DNA of 64,000 nt, taken from Flavobacterium defluvii. GTDB lineage: Bacteria; Bacteroidota; Bacteroidia; Flavobacteriales; Flavobacteriaceae. Made by a program: the position numbers and the translations under genes. Where the stretch lies: contig NZ_FQWC01000001.1 of NCBI RefSeq assembly GCF_900129555.1, positions 868,001 through 932,000 of the forward strand, given 5' to 3'. Under the pieces are notes generated by a model that was not told where the DNA came from, did no database searches, and was given only the letters and a program-made list of their open reading frames with translations. Numbering within the stretch: the first letter of the stretch is position 1; each line of letters opens with the position of its first letter. Positions 1-9,104 of the stretch are shown in pieces.

Positions 1-1436
1 ATATACATTCCAGCCCATCCATTGTCAGATCCGCTAAAGTGTCCCGGTGAATTTCCATTATCCGGAGCAGCACCATTAAAAGTCATATCATAATGTTCTG
101 CCGGATCCCATAATAAGTCATAAGTAGCTACTACTTTTAATGGCTTATCTGATCCAAGCCAGGAATCTTTTGCAGTAAACAGAAATTTAAAGTTTTTAAC
201 ACGAACCGCCCCAAAAGCCTGTCCGGCAAAAAAGTAGAAATCCTGACGTATTCCCGGTCCTGTACCTAATAAGGAAGCACTAAGATCCAATCCGTCAAAA
301 ATTATTGGAGCGCCATTATTGTCTTTAGATTCATGAGCCGGAACCGGCTGCCCTATTATTGAGGCAATTGTAGGCCACCAATCCATGTGCGAAAACATAT
401 CTGTATTTACTGAGCCTGCTTTTATATGTCCTGGCCACCATGCCAGAGCCGGACAGCGAAAACCTCCTTCATAAACCGAACCTTTCATTCCTCTAAAAGG
501 TGTATAACCTGCATCTGGCCAGGCATCGACCCAGGCACCATTATCTGTTGTCCAGACTATTAGTGTATTTTTTTCAATTCCTGCGTCTCGAACAGCCTGA
601 ATAATTTGTCCTGAATTGTCATCCATTTCCATTAAAGCATCAAGATAATTTCCTCCTCCTGGTGATTTTCCTTTCCAGCGTGGTGAAGGATTATTAGGAT
701 TATGTACTTTTTCAAAACAAATGGTTGCAAAAAATGGCTTACTGTCTTTTGCGTGTTCTTTAATATATTTTACTGCTGATTCGCGCATTTCATCATCTAC
801 AGTTGCTAAATCTGCATATCCTACTTTTTGTTTGACAACTTTAGCTTTTTGACCAGCTTTACCCTCAAATTCTCCAAGGTTTATCGAATTCCATACTTTT
901 AAAAATTCGGCATCATCAGACGGAAAATTTGGGTGAAGTGTTTTGTCATCATAAGCATACACACCTGCGTAATATGGCAGCATATGATACATTTCATCGT
1001 ATCCGTGTGCAATAGGATAATTTTCTTCTTTATCACCCAAGTGCCATTTTCCAATAAACAGAGTTGAATAACCTGCTTTTTTCATTGCTTCAGCAATTGT
1101 AGGCGTTTCTTTTGAAAGTCCGTTTGGATCTCCGGGTACTAATACTGCCGATAATGCTGATCGAACCGGTATTCTTCCTGTAATAAATGATGCTCTTCCG
1201 GCAGTACAGCTTGACTGCCCATAATAATTAACAAATCGTGTACCTTCTGCGGCCATACGATCGAGATTTGGTGTTGGTGCACCTCTCATTACACCTCCTC
1301 CATAACAACCTAAGTCTCCCCAGCCTACGTCATCTGTCATTATAACTATTACATTTGGTTTTGTTTGTGCTTGAATGTCTGGCGCGTAAATTGCGAACAA
1401 CCCTAGAAACAAGAGTGTAAATTTGAACTTTTTCAT
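1..1436 (-). CDS. Secreted sulfatase (arylsulfatase family), C-terminus cut by window edge
   Basis: Family S1-type sulfatase that would hydrolyse sulfate esters in the periplasm or outside the cell. The frame is open from an ATG at 1436 to the window start, about 478 codons, so the C-terminus is missing. It has a signal peptide (residues 1-24, ending IQAQ), the metal-binding TDD near residues 34-36, and SSCTAGRAS with Cys77 as the residue expected to become formylglycine. The motif is C-T-A-G-R rather than the usual C-x-P-x-R. Later landmarks are IGKWHLGD and the TTDNG motif. It is the last visible gene of a leftward group that contains a second sulfatase with the same variant motif. The substrate cannot be read from the sequence. 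Confidence 0.9.
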   Translation of the reverse strand, partial: MKKFKFTLLFLGLFAIYAPDIQAQTKPNVIVIMTDDVGWGDLGCYGGGVMRGAPTPNLDRMAAEGTRFVNYYGQSSCTAGRASFITGRIPVRSALSAVLVPGDPNGLSKETPTIAEAMKKAGYSTLFIGKWHLGDKEENYPIAHGYDEMYHMLPYYAGVYAYDDKTLHPNFPSDDAEFLKVWNSINLGEFEGKAGQKAKVVKQKVGYADLATVDDEMRESAVKYIKEHAKDSKPFFATICFEKVHNPNNPSPRWKGKSPGGGNYLDALMEMDDNSGQIIQAVRDAGIEKNTLIVWTTDNGAWVDAWPDAGYTPFRGMKGSVYEGGFRCPALAWWPGHIKAGSVNTDMFSHMDWWPTIASIIGQPVPAHESKDNNGAPIIFDGLDLSASLLGTGPGIRQDFYFFAGQAFGAVRVKNFKFLFTAKDSWLGSDKPLKVVATYDLLWDPAEHYDMTFNGAAPDNGNSPGHFSGSDNGWAGMY

Positions 1437-1531
1437 GATACTTCTTTTTAAATAATAAACTAACAATTTGATAATTAAAATCTTATATAATATTTCCTGA
1501 ATATTTGCCTGTTTATAAATGTTGAAATCAA

Positions 1532-2932
1532 TTATATTTCTGCTGAAATGGGAAGTCTTCCTTCTTTAACTGCTTTTACCATTTTATTATAATCTGAGTC
1601 ATTTTGATCTGCATATAAGATTGAAAATTTCGAAACCGCATTTGCAAATTCATCGCTGTCTCCTATATATCCGGATACTACCGAAGGATCTCCGGAACGT
1701 GCATGAGCTCTGGCAAGAGCCCATCCGCAGGCTTTGGCATAATCTATCATATTTTCTTCTTTCATTATTTCCAGAACGGGTTTAACCTTTGCATCCCGAA
1801 GCTGTCGTATATAAAAAAATCTTCCTTTATCATCTTTTGTCCATCCTAAAAACATATCCGATGCTGACTGCATAAGCTTTTGTCCCATTACAATCCTTTC
1901 GCCTTCATGATCGTATTTTTTCGTGTTTTTTACATTTGGCTCTAACACACTTTGTCTTGCTTCCTTAAATTGCAAAAAAATGGGTTCGCCGGTGGCCGAC
2001 ATCAATAAACTGATTCCGCAGAGTGTTCCAACACTTCCTACTCCTACCACTTTCATTGCAAAATCATGCATGGAATATCGGCTTAACAAAATTTGTTTTT
2101 CTTCTGAAAGAGATTCCAAATAGCGTTTATGAACTAGTTCCGCTTCTTTCATTGTATAATTTTCTTCCTGCCCTGATAAATGATATATTAATGGAGGCTC
2201 ATCTTTTATTCTTGCCCGAATTCCATCGTGATAGGTCATTTTTGCAAATTCCTTTTCATGTGCAGTATATTCTGCCGCTTTTTTTATTCTCTTTTGATGA
2301 AATTCTTTTAATTCTTCGTCTTTTCCGAGTTCTATAAGTTCTGCCAGATCAATATGGGCATACCAAATTTGAAGCGCCGATAATTTACTGTAATCGAGCA
2401 TATGTCTTTTATAACTATCTGCCACATGCCAGGCAAATTCCTTACAGGTTTTGTTAGAAAATTTTTTCCATCTCCCTGCTATTGCAAAACTTGCGGCAAG
2501 CCTTTTCAAATCCCATTCCCACGGTCCCTGAAAAGTTTCATCAAAATCATTAATATCAAAAACCAGCTTGCGTTCTGGAGTTGCAAATCCTCCAAAATTC
2601 ATTAAATGACAATCGCCGCACAGCTGTAAATCGATTCCGGTATTGGGTGTTTTTACTAAATCTGCTGCCATAATTGCGGCCGCTCCGCGAAAGAATGCAA
2701 ATGGAGATTCCATCATTCTTCGATATCTAATAGGTAATAAGCTTTCAATTCTGCCAATACTTGTTTTTATCAAAATATCTATTGGATCTTCTCGATCTTG
2801 AGCAATAATAAACTCCTGATGAGAAGATCTTGGAACAACTTTTCTAATAGCTGCACCTTTCTCATAGCGTTCTGCTTTTGATGCCAGGGGATCAAACGAA
2901 ATCTCTGTTTTATCTATTAATTTTTCGATCAT
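1532..2932 (-). CDS. DUF2252 family protein
   Basis: 466 residues, full length for DUF2252, a family with a kinase/aminoglycoside-phosphotransferase-like look and no settled function. The recognisable core is FFRGAA at residues 80-85, GDCHLMNFG at 106-114 and FDINDFDE at 125-132, which resemble the catalytic and metal-binding loops of that fold. No signal peptide is seen, so it is probably cytoplasmic. It is in the same orientation as, and 14 bp upstream of nothing longer than the gap to, the preceding outer-membrane protein gene, so the two probably share a transcript. A role with the neighbouring sulfatases is not shown by the sequence. Confidence 0.75.
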   Translation of the reverse strand: MIEKLIDKTEISFDPLASKAERYEKGAAIRKVVPRSSHQEFIIAQDREDPIDILIKTSIGRIESLLPIRYRRMMESPFAFFRGAAAIMAADLVKTPNTGIDLQLCGDCHLMNFGGFATPERKLVFDINDFDETFQGPWEWDLKRLAASFAIAGRWKKFSNKTCKEFAWHVADSYKRHMLDYSKLSALQIWYAHIDLAELIELGKDEELKEFHQKRIKKAAEYTAHEKEFAKMTYHDGIRARIKDEPPLIYHLSGQEENYTMKEAELVHKRYLESLSEEKQILLSRYSMHDFAMKVVGVGSVGTLCGISLLMSATGEPIFLQFKEARQSVLEPNVKNTKKYDHEGERIVMGQKLMQSASDMFLGWTKDDKGRFFYIRQLRDAKVKPVLEIMKEENMIDYAKACGWALARAHARSGDPSVVSGYIGDSDEFANAVSKFSILYADQNDSDYNKMVKAVKEGRLPISAEI

Positions 2933-2946
2933 AAAATGATTTTAAA

Positions 2947-3795
2947 TTATGAACCCGGAAACACAAAAGCTACAACTGCCCTTAAACCCCAGTCTGGTTT
3001 TATTGCCTGATGACCAACTATGGGGATTAAAGGCTGTACAGAAAATTGAACGACCTGAGTACCAAATTTTGTAATACCGCCAATGGACGGATTTAAGGAA
3101 ATTAAGGTTGTATTGCCTTCCCAGTTTTGTGTTATCTCTGAATTGATACCTAAACTGGCGCCGCTTTTATAACTGTACGAAAGAAATACCTGAGTGTAAA
3201 ACTGATTAAAATCGGCACGATCTTCATTGCCTGCAACCGAACAAATTTGATTGGCTATAAAACCTATCGAAAGTCCATTTGCCTGATGCATAATTAATGC
3301 ACTTGGTCCAACTCCAAATTTTTCTGTTCCCAAAACCTTTTCTGTAGCAGTTGGAACTAAAAATGCCGGACCAAAACCACAGATTATTTTTTTACTTTTC
3401 GGAGCAAAAAAAGCCGTTACCGTTGCATCGCTTAAACCAAACTCGTGGGTATTGAGCCCCGTTATGTTTCTCTGATCTACAACGGGTAATATATAACGGG
3501 TAATTAAATTTAAGTTCTCTGTTAATTTAAATGGAATGACCGGCTGAATATTTACTGTATATTTTGTTCCGTTAAATGGTCCTATACCATAATTTAAATT
3601 ATTCTGCAAAGGCACACTTATTAAGCTTGCTACGGGATTTGCCAATTTATCTGCCAGTTCCTGTGCACTTGCACCTGCTTTTTCGGTTTCCTGCGCAAAA
3701 GCAAAAGTGGAGAGAATAAAAAATGAGATACTAAAAAATAATTTACAATTGTATTGTTTAATTGGTCTCATAGATAGTATTTTAGAAATTCTCAA
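2947..3795 (-). CDS. Predicted outer-membrane beta-barrel protein
   Basis: 282 residues with an N-terminal signal region ending STFAFAQE near residue 35, followed by alternating hydrophobic/polar strands and a C-terminal strand ending in an aromatic pattern (AVVAFVFPGS). This suggests an outer-membrane barrel of the kind often annotated as a transporter or phenol-pathway MetA-like protein. The start shown is the longest; Met9 (MRPIKQ) would give a more ordinary signal peptide. It lies between the HAD-family lipoprotein and DUF2252 genes on the same strand. The compound it passes, if any, cannot be inferred. Confidence 0.55.
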   Translation of the reverse strand: MRISKILSMRPIKQYNCKLFFSISFFILSTFAFAQETEKAGASAQELADKLANPVASLISVPLQNNLNYGIGPFNGTKYTVNIQPVIPFKLTENLNLITRYILPVVDQRNITGLNTHEFGLSDATVTAFFAPKSKKIICGFGPAFLVPTATEKVLGTEKFGVGPSALIMHQANGLSIGFIANQICSVAGNEDRADFNQFYTQVFLSYSYKSGASLGINSEITQNWEGNTTLISLNPSIGGITKFGTQVVQFSVQPLIPIVGHQAIKPDWGLRAVVAFVFPGS

Positions 3796-3864
3796 TCTAA
3801 AAATCCAAATGAAACAACCTTTTAAAGCAAAAGCTGCTTCATTTGAGATTTAACTAATTCAAAA

Positions 3865-4881
3865 TTATTTATCTGCAAAAACTTTTTTCCAGTCGTCTTT
3901 AATGCTTACCACATGCCACTTATTTTTTGCGGCTGTACTTAAGGACAAATTATCTTTTTCCTGATAACTGTATTCTCTAATCGAATCGTTATGATTTACC
4001 AGTAATTGAAATGATGGATATTTATTTCCCTGCGAATATTTAAGCATGGCAATATCGCCTGCTCCGCCTTCATTTCCGCAGACAAAAACTGGTCGTTCTC
4101 CTATGTGCAATTGTATGCCTACAGGCTTTCCTTCCTTGTCATTAAAATGATCTAAAACAGATTCTCTTTGTATCGTATTTTTAGCGTTATCATATTTATA
4201 TTTAAAAGAAGTACCTACTACCTGATCTTTTGGAATTCCGTAAAAATCCTGAGAAATTGCCCTAACAACTTCTATTGTCCCGCCGGTTACGATATAAGTT
4301 TTAAATCCATTTGCCCGTAAATAATTCAATAATTCCAGTTGCGGCTGATATCGTATTTGCTTTACCGGAACATTTTTGCCGGGATATTTTGCATCCTTAA
4401 AAAATGTATTCACTGATGTTTCAAATTCATCTTCGGTCATACCTGTATGGGTTGCACCTACCAGCTGTATAAGTGCTTTGTCGCCGCCTTTTTCAAAATA
4501 GCTTTTGTCTTTTTCAATTACAGCTTTAAATGGCTGTTTTTGTGCCAGAGACGGATTTGCCCCGACCATTTTTTTAACCTGATAAAAAGCAAATAATTCC
4601 TGAACGTATGGTCTTTCTGCCCAAAGCGTTCCATCATTATCAAAAGTGGCTATTCTGTCTTCTATTGGAATAAAATCCGTACCGCCTTTTTTGGTTACTT
4701 TTTCAACATAAGCAATTATATCTTCTTTTAGAGGTCCATTATTCCAGCTTGGCAAAGGATCACCGGATATACTATTTTCAGTTTGTTTATTTTCTGTCGT
4801 TGGTACGGTTAAAGTATCGGACTTTTTACAGGAAAAGAAAAACAAAACCAATAACAGTAAAAAAATTACTCTTTTGTGCAT
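3865..4881 (-). CDS. HAD-family phosphatase-like lipoprotein
   Basis: 338 residues. The N-terminus is a lipoprotein signal (FFFSC, Cys18), so it should be anchored in a periplasm-facing membrane. HAD motif I is FDNDGTLW with Asp81 and Asp83. Motif II is probably IVTGGT, and an acidic GNEGGAGD segment fits motif IV. This is the layout of haloacid-dehalogenase-type phosphatases, many of which act on small phosphate esters. It lies 58 bp downstream of the full-length sulfatase on the same strand. Together they suggest scavenging of sulfate and phosphate esters, but that link is inference. Confidence 0.75.
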   Translation of the reverse strand: MHKRVIFLLLLVLFFFSCKKSDTLTVPTTENKQTENSISGDPLPSWNNGPLKEDIIAYVEKVTKKGGTDFIPIEDRIATFDNDGTLWAERPYVQELFAFYQVKKMVGANPSLAQKQPFKAVIEKDKSYFEKGGDKALIQLVGATHTGMTEDEFETSVNTFFKDAKYPGKNVPVKQIRYQPQLELLNYLRANGFKTYIVTGGTIEVVRAISQDFYGIPKDQVVGTSFKYKYDNAKNTIQRESVLDHFNDKEGKPVGIQLHIGERPVFVCGNEGGAGDIAMLKYSQGNKYPSFQLLVNHNDSIREYSYQEKDNLSLSTAAKNKWHVVSIKDDWKKVFADK

Positions 4882-4939
4882 ACTATTTTTTTTATTAAAG
4901 AGATTCAGAATAGAGAAATCTGAATCTCTTTATGATTAT

Positions 4940-6601
4940 TTATTTTTTCTTTTTAGAATCGGCTTCTTCTTCTTTTAATTTTGGTAAAATATTTTTCTCT
5001 ACATATTGTTGTGTTTTAATGCTTTGTAATGTTTGTTTAAGAATAGTAGTAGGGTTAAAACTTGGTGGGAATGAGCGTGGTGGATATTCTTTGAAGGTTT
5101 CGGCAAAAACAAATACATCGTTCATAGCTCCATAAACAGATCCTACATGATTCATTAGCCAGTCCCAATACGTATTAGAAGTAAAATCGGCTCTTTCATA
5201 AGGGTCTTGATACAAATTGAATATTTTTTGCAAACGGAGTTCTGTAAATGGTTCTGCCCAAACTCCCATAGTTCCTGCCAAACGCTGTTCTGCGAAAACA
5301 TATTTATAATCTCCTACACGCATTCCAACAAGCAGACCATCATCATCGGAATAGAAAAACTTATCACGTACGCTTTTTCCTCCTTCAAGTAATTTGGTCT
5401 GATCAAAACCATCTAGATGGACTTTATAATTTTTACCATTTGCATTGTAGCCTTTTAAAAGTTTGTTTACAATATCTGGCTCACCAGCAATAGAAGCAAA
5501 AGTTGGAATCCAATCGTTATGACTCATTAATTCGGTAGTTACTGTTCCTGGTTTAATATGCCCTGGCCATCTAACAATGCATGGTACACGGAATGCTCCT
5601 TCCCAGTTTGTATTTTTTTCTGAACGAAAAGACGTCATTGCACCATCTGGCCATGTATTCATATGAGGACCATTATCTGTAGAATAAACTACGATTGTAT
5701 TATCAGCAATTCCTAATTCATCCAGTACTTTTAAAATACTTCCAATAGTTTCATCGTGTTCAATCATACCATCAATGTATTCACTGTCACCATGTGTATA
5801 TCTCCCTCTATGTTCTGCTCTAACATGAGTACGAAGGTGCATGCGTGTAGCATTGAACCAGCAGAAAAATGGTTTTCCTGCTGCATTTTGTCTTTTAATA
5901 AAATCAATAGCGGCTGCAGAAGTTTCATCATCAACAGTTTCCATTCTTTTTTTTGTTAATGCACCTGTATCTTCAATTTTTTGTTTTCCAACTCTTCCAA
6001 AACGAGGATCTGTAGTAGGATCATCAACATTTGTTGCAGTACATTTTAAAACACCCCTTGGTCCAAATTTTTTCAAATATTCAGGATCTTTAGGATAATC
6101 CGGTAATTCTGGTTCTTCTTCAGCATTTAGGTGATAAAGATTCCCAAAGAACTCATCAAATCCATTAACTGTTGGAAGGGTTTCATTTCTATCACCTACG
6201 TGATTTTTTCCAAACTGACCGGTTGCATATCCTAAATTTTTTAAAATTCCACCAATAGAAGGATCTAGTTGGCTCATTCCCATTGGTGCGCCTGGAAAAC
6301 CTACTTTTGTAAGACCGGTACGTATTCCATGCTGCCCCGTTAAAAATGCTGCACGACCTGCTGTACAGCTTTGTTCTCCATAATAATGAAGAAAACGCAC
6401 TCCTTCACTTGCCAGTTTATCAATATTAGGAGTCGTATATCCCATAAGTCCATCACTATAAGCACTTATGTTTGTAATTCCGATATCGTCTCCCCACAAC
6501 ACTAAAATGTTGACTTTTTTATTTTGAGCTTTCACATGAACAATTGTGAAGCATACTAATGCAAAGAGCATTACGACATTTTTAATTCTAATTTGTTTCA
6601 T
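4940..6601 (-). CDS. Secreted sulfatase (arylsulfatase family)
   Basis: 553 residues, full length. The signal peptide ends near VHVKAQ (residue 26). Metal ligands are in the WGDD segment (Asp38/Asp39). The modification motif is QSCTAGRAAF with Cys79, again with alanine where proline is usual. Further landmarks are FGKNHVGD, the YSTDNGPHMN segment (calcium and sulfate binding) and a C-terminus rich in lysine and glutamate. It resembles the sulfatase at the window start but is not a copy of it. The 450 bp upstream contain two tandem palindromes that may control it. It is probably first in the leftward cluster. Confidence 0.9.
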   Translation of the reverse strand: MKQIRIKNVVMLFALVCFTIVHVKAQNKKVNILVLWGDDIGITNISAYSDGLMGYTTPNIDKLASEGVRFLHYYGEQSCTAGRAAFLTGQHGIRTGLTKVGFPGAPMGMSQLDPSIGGILKNLGYATGQFGKNHVGDRNETLPTVNGFDEFFGNLYHLNAEEEPELPDYPKDPEYLKKFGPRGVLKCTATNVDDPTTDPRFGRVGKQKIEDTGALTKKRMETVDDETSAAAIDFIKRQNAAGKPFFCWFNATRMHLRTHVRAEHRGRYTHGDSEYIDGMIEHDETIGSILKVLDELGIADNTIVVYSTDNGPHMNTWPDGAMTSFRSEKNTNWEGAFRVPCIVRWPGHIKPGTVTTELMSHNDWIPTFASIAGEPDIVNKLLKGYNANGKNYKVHLDGFDQTKLLEGGKSVRDKFFYSDDDGLLVGMRVGDYKYVFAEQRLAGTMGVWAEPFTELRLQKIFNLYQDPYERADFTSNTYWDWLMNHVGSVYGAMNDVFVFAETFKEYPPRSFPPSFNPTTILKQTLQSIKTQQYVEKNILPKLKEEEADSKKKK

Positions 6602-7000
6602 GGTAATAAGATTTGTTAATAATTCGTTTGTATATGGGTTTGTTAAAATCGAACTATATTTTTCCTACTAAAATGAAGCAGAAAAATAACCTGTATTAAA
6701 AGCAATTCTTAGAACTTTTTTTGCCGTTACGAGTGAGGTAATTTGCAACAGCAATTTTTTAACGTTTTGTTAAGTCTCTCAAAATTAAACAATAAAAAAG
6801 CGAATTATCCCATTTTTAAGGCTTTACGTTGTTGCAAATTATAACTTGCAACATAAAAATGATTTTATTTTGCTCCACAGGTTGCAAATTATAATTTGCA
6901 ACATCAAAAATTTAGCATTAAGAATCGTGTAGGAATTTTTTATACTATTTAAGAAAATAAATATTTGAGGAAGTATTTTTTTCAATAAAGTTCAAAACGA
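6602..7000. other. Intergenic region upstream of the sulfatase cluster
   Basis: I see no gene here. It separates two leftward genes, pyk and the sulfatase, and holds a half-site and two near-identical palindromes listed separately. The TTTGT-rich stretch at 6610-6650 next to the sulfatase start may carry its promoter, but I found no clean TANNTTTG on the minus strand. Confidence 0.6.
6739..6902. promoter_or_regulatory. Two 22-bp palindromes plus a half-site, probable operators
   Basis: 6881-6902 is a perfect 22-bp palindrome made of two arms, TAATTTGCAAC and its complement. 6831-6852 is the same palindrome with a single change. 6739-6749 repeats one arm exactly. The two full sites start 50 bp apart, close to five helical turns, in the region upstream of the leftward sulfatase. 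The arrangement looks like tandem sites for a dimeric regulator. The regulator is unknown, and no regulator gene lies next to the sites. Confidence 0.55.
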
Positions 7001-7029
7001 AAAAAGCCATTCTTAATGAATGGCTTTTT
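7001..7029 (-). terminator. Intrinsic terminator downstream of pyk
   Basis: Perfect 7-bp stem (GCCATTC / GAATGGC) flanked by A and T runs. It begins 22 bp after the pyk stop and, read leftward, ends in a U run. Confidence 0.85.
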
Positions 7030-7051
7030 AATTATGTAAAATCTTTAAGAA

Positions 7052-8485
7052 TTATTCTATTTCAGAAACTCTCATGGTATTTACCATTCCTTTTTCTTTA
7101 ATTGGCATTGCAGCAAGGTTAATTAAATAATCTCCTTTTGAAGCATACCCTTTTTCAACTGCAATTTTATTTACATCTGTTACAGTGTCATCTGTACTTT
7201 CTTCATTATCATAATAGAAAGATTTAACTCCCCATAATAAATTCAATTGTGTTAAGATTCTTCTGTTTGAAGTAAATACTAAAATATGAGCCGAAGACGG
7301 TCTCCAAGCCGAGATTTGGAAAGCTGTATAACCGCTGTTTGTTAATGTACAAATTGCTTTTGCTTCGATTTCGTTAGCCAATAAAGCTGCCTGGTGGCAA
7401 ACTGTTTTAGTAACAAAACGTTTTGTTTTAATTTGCGGCGTATTTTGCGGAATCTGAATTAATGGTGAATTCTCAACAGCTTCACAAATTTGTGCCATTT
7501 TTTGAATTACTTGTACTGGATAATTTCCAGTAGCAGTTTCTCCAGAAAGCATTACAGCATCTGCACCATCCATTACAGAGTTAGCAACGTCGTTTACCTC
7601 TGCTCTTGTTGGAGTTAAACTTGTAATCATTGTTTCCATCATTTGTGTAGCAACGATAACCGGAATTCGGGCGGTTTTTGCTCTGCGAATTAAATCTTTT
7701 TGTACCAATGGAACTTCGTGAGCAGGAAGTTCAACTCCAAGGTCTCCACGAGCCACCATTAAACCATCGCAATACGCTACAATTTTGTCCATATTCTCAA
7801 GAGCTTCCGGCATTTCAATTTTAGCAACGATTGGAATTTTATATTCTGAATGCTTAGCGATTAATTCTTGTAAATCCTGTAAATCGCGTGGTGTTTTCAC
7901 AAATGAAAGTGCGATCCAGTCTACTTTTTGCTCAATTGCGAAAATCGCATCAGCAATATCTTTTTCAGTTAAAGCCGGTAAAGAAATTTTTGTATTTGGA
8001 AGGTTAACTCCTTTTTTAGATTTTAATTCTCCACCCTGAATTACTTTAGCAACAACTTCTGTCTTTTTATCTGTCGAAACAATTTCGAAAATAAGTTTAC
8101 CGTCATCAAGCAAAATACGCTCTCCCGGATTAACATCATTTGGAAAGTTTTGGTATTTCATGAACACTCTTTTTGATGTTCCGATAATATCCTCGGCAGT
8201 TGTAAAAGTGATTTCATCACCATCTTGTACAACTGTACCTTCTTCCATTACACCTACTCTAAGTTTTGGTCCCTGCAAATCTCCAAGAATTGCTGTTGTA
8301 TAACCAAACTCTTCGTTTAATCCTCTAATGATGTTAATTTTTTCTTTTACTCCTTCGTAATCTGCATGCGAAAAATTGATTCTAAACACATTCACCCCTG
8401 CATCGATCATATCTTTAATGATCTCTCTTGTACTACAGGCAGGCCCCAGTGTAGCAACAATTTTGGTTTTCTTACTTGTCAACAT
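7052..8485 (-). CDS. pyk: Pyruvate kinase
   Basis: 477 residues, standard length. It catalyses phosphoenolpyruvate plus ADP to pyruvate plus ATP in the cytoplasm. It starts TKIVATLGPACST, carries the FRINFSHA active-site segment, the LGDLQGPKLRVG loop, VAKIEMPEAL with the catalytic lysine region, MVARGDLGVELP, and the signature VIVATQMMETMI with SGETATGNYP. It is the last gene of the acpP-fabF-rnc-IPExxxVDY-pyk run and ends at an intrinsic terminator. It is 5 bp from the upstream gene, which indicates co-transcription. Confidence 0.97.
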   Translation of the reverse strand: MLTSKKTKIVATLGPACSTREIIKDMIDAGVNVFRINFSHADYEGVKEKINIIRGLNEEFGYTTAILGDLQGPKLRVGVMEEGTVVQDGDEITFTTAEDIIGTSKRVFMKYQNFPNDVNPGERILLDDGKLIFEIVSTDKKTEVVAKVIQGGELKSKKGVNLPNTKISLPALTEKDIADAIFAIEQKVDWIALSFVKTPRDLQDLQELIAKHSEYKIPIVAKIEMPEALENMDKIVAYCDGLMVARGDLGVELPAHEVPLVQKDLIRRAKTARIPVIVATQMMETMITSLTPTRAEVNDVANSVMDGADAVMLSGETATGNYPVQVIQKMAQICEAVENSPLIQIPQNTPQIKTKRFVTKTVCHQAALLANEIEAKAICTLTNSGYTAFQISAWRPSSAHILVFTSNRRILTQLNLLWGVKSFYYDNEESTDDTVTDVNKIAVEKGYASKGDYLINLAAMPIKEKGMVNTMRVSEIE

Positions 8486-8490
8486 TTTTT

Positions 8491-8979
8491 TTAAAAAATT
8501 AGATTGTTTTTTGATTTTATTTTATTGGTATCCACAGCATAAATTGCTGCAATACTTTCTATTGAATTTAGTTGTTGCTGAATTTCTGAAAAATCGACAG
8601 CCTCCTCACTGTTATCAATTTTCAGGAAAAAATCTACTTTTTTGAATTCAGGAAGTAAATGAATTGTTGTAGAAACCTCACTTGTTTCATTAGAAAACAA
8701 ATTCTGGAAATCATTTGTACTCACAGAAATGATCTCATTTTTATTCTGAATCAGATTCCACGATACAGCTTTCTCAGAATCATAATAATAAAATCTCGAA
8801 AAATTTGCTTCACCTTCTTTAGTCTGAGCATGGATCTCGTTTTTGCTCTTACTTAAGTTAATCGGAAGGTTCTTATTGATAAAATAGGCCAGTCTATAAT
8901 CTTCTAATGAAGTATGAATTGCCATTAAATAATAATCAATTTCGTCAAATTCGTCTAAATCCAATCTATGAATAGCCAT
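8491..8979 (-). CDS. IPExxxVDY family protein
   Basis: 162 residues from the ATG at 8979; a longer reading frame would use TTG at 8994. It is a Bacteroidota-specific small protein recognised by the C-terminal motif LPEFKKVDFFLKI, which matches the family name pattern IPExxxVDYFLxI. Function is unknown. It sits between rnc and pyk, its usual place in flavobacteria, and is separated from pyk by only 5 bp. No signal peptide or membrane segment is seen. Confidence 0.85.
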   Translation of the reverse strand: MAIHRLDLDEFDEIDYYLMAIHTSLEDYRLAYFINKNLPINLSKSKNEIHAQTKEGEANFSRFYYYDSEKAVSWNLIQNKNEIISVSTNDFQNLFSNETSEVSTTIHLLPEFKKVDFFLKIDNSEEAVDFSEIQQQLNSIESIAAIYAVDTNKIKSKNNLIF

Positions 8980-9104
8980 GTCATGAAAAATCAAGTTGTA
9001 AATATACTATTTCTAACGGAGCATCAATAGTTATGAGCAGCTTGTTTTTGTTAATTTATAAACGAAAACGATTTAGCATTAAGAAAATTACATCAATTTT
9101 GTAA

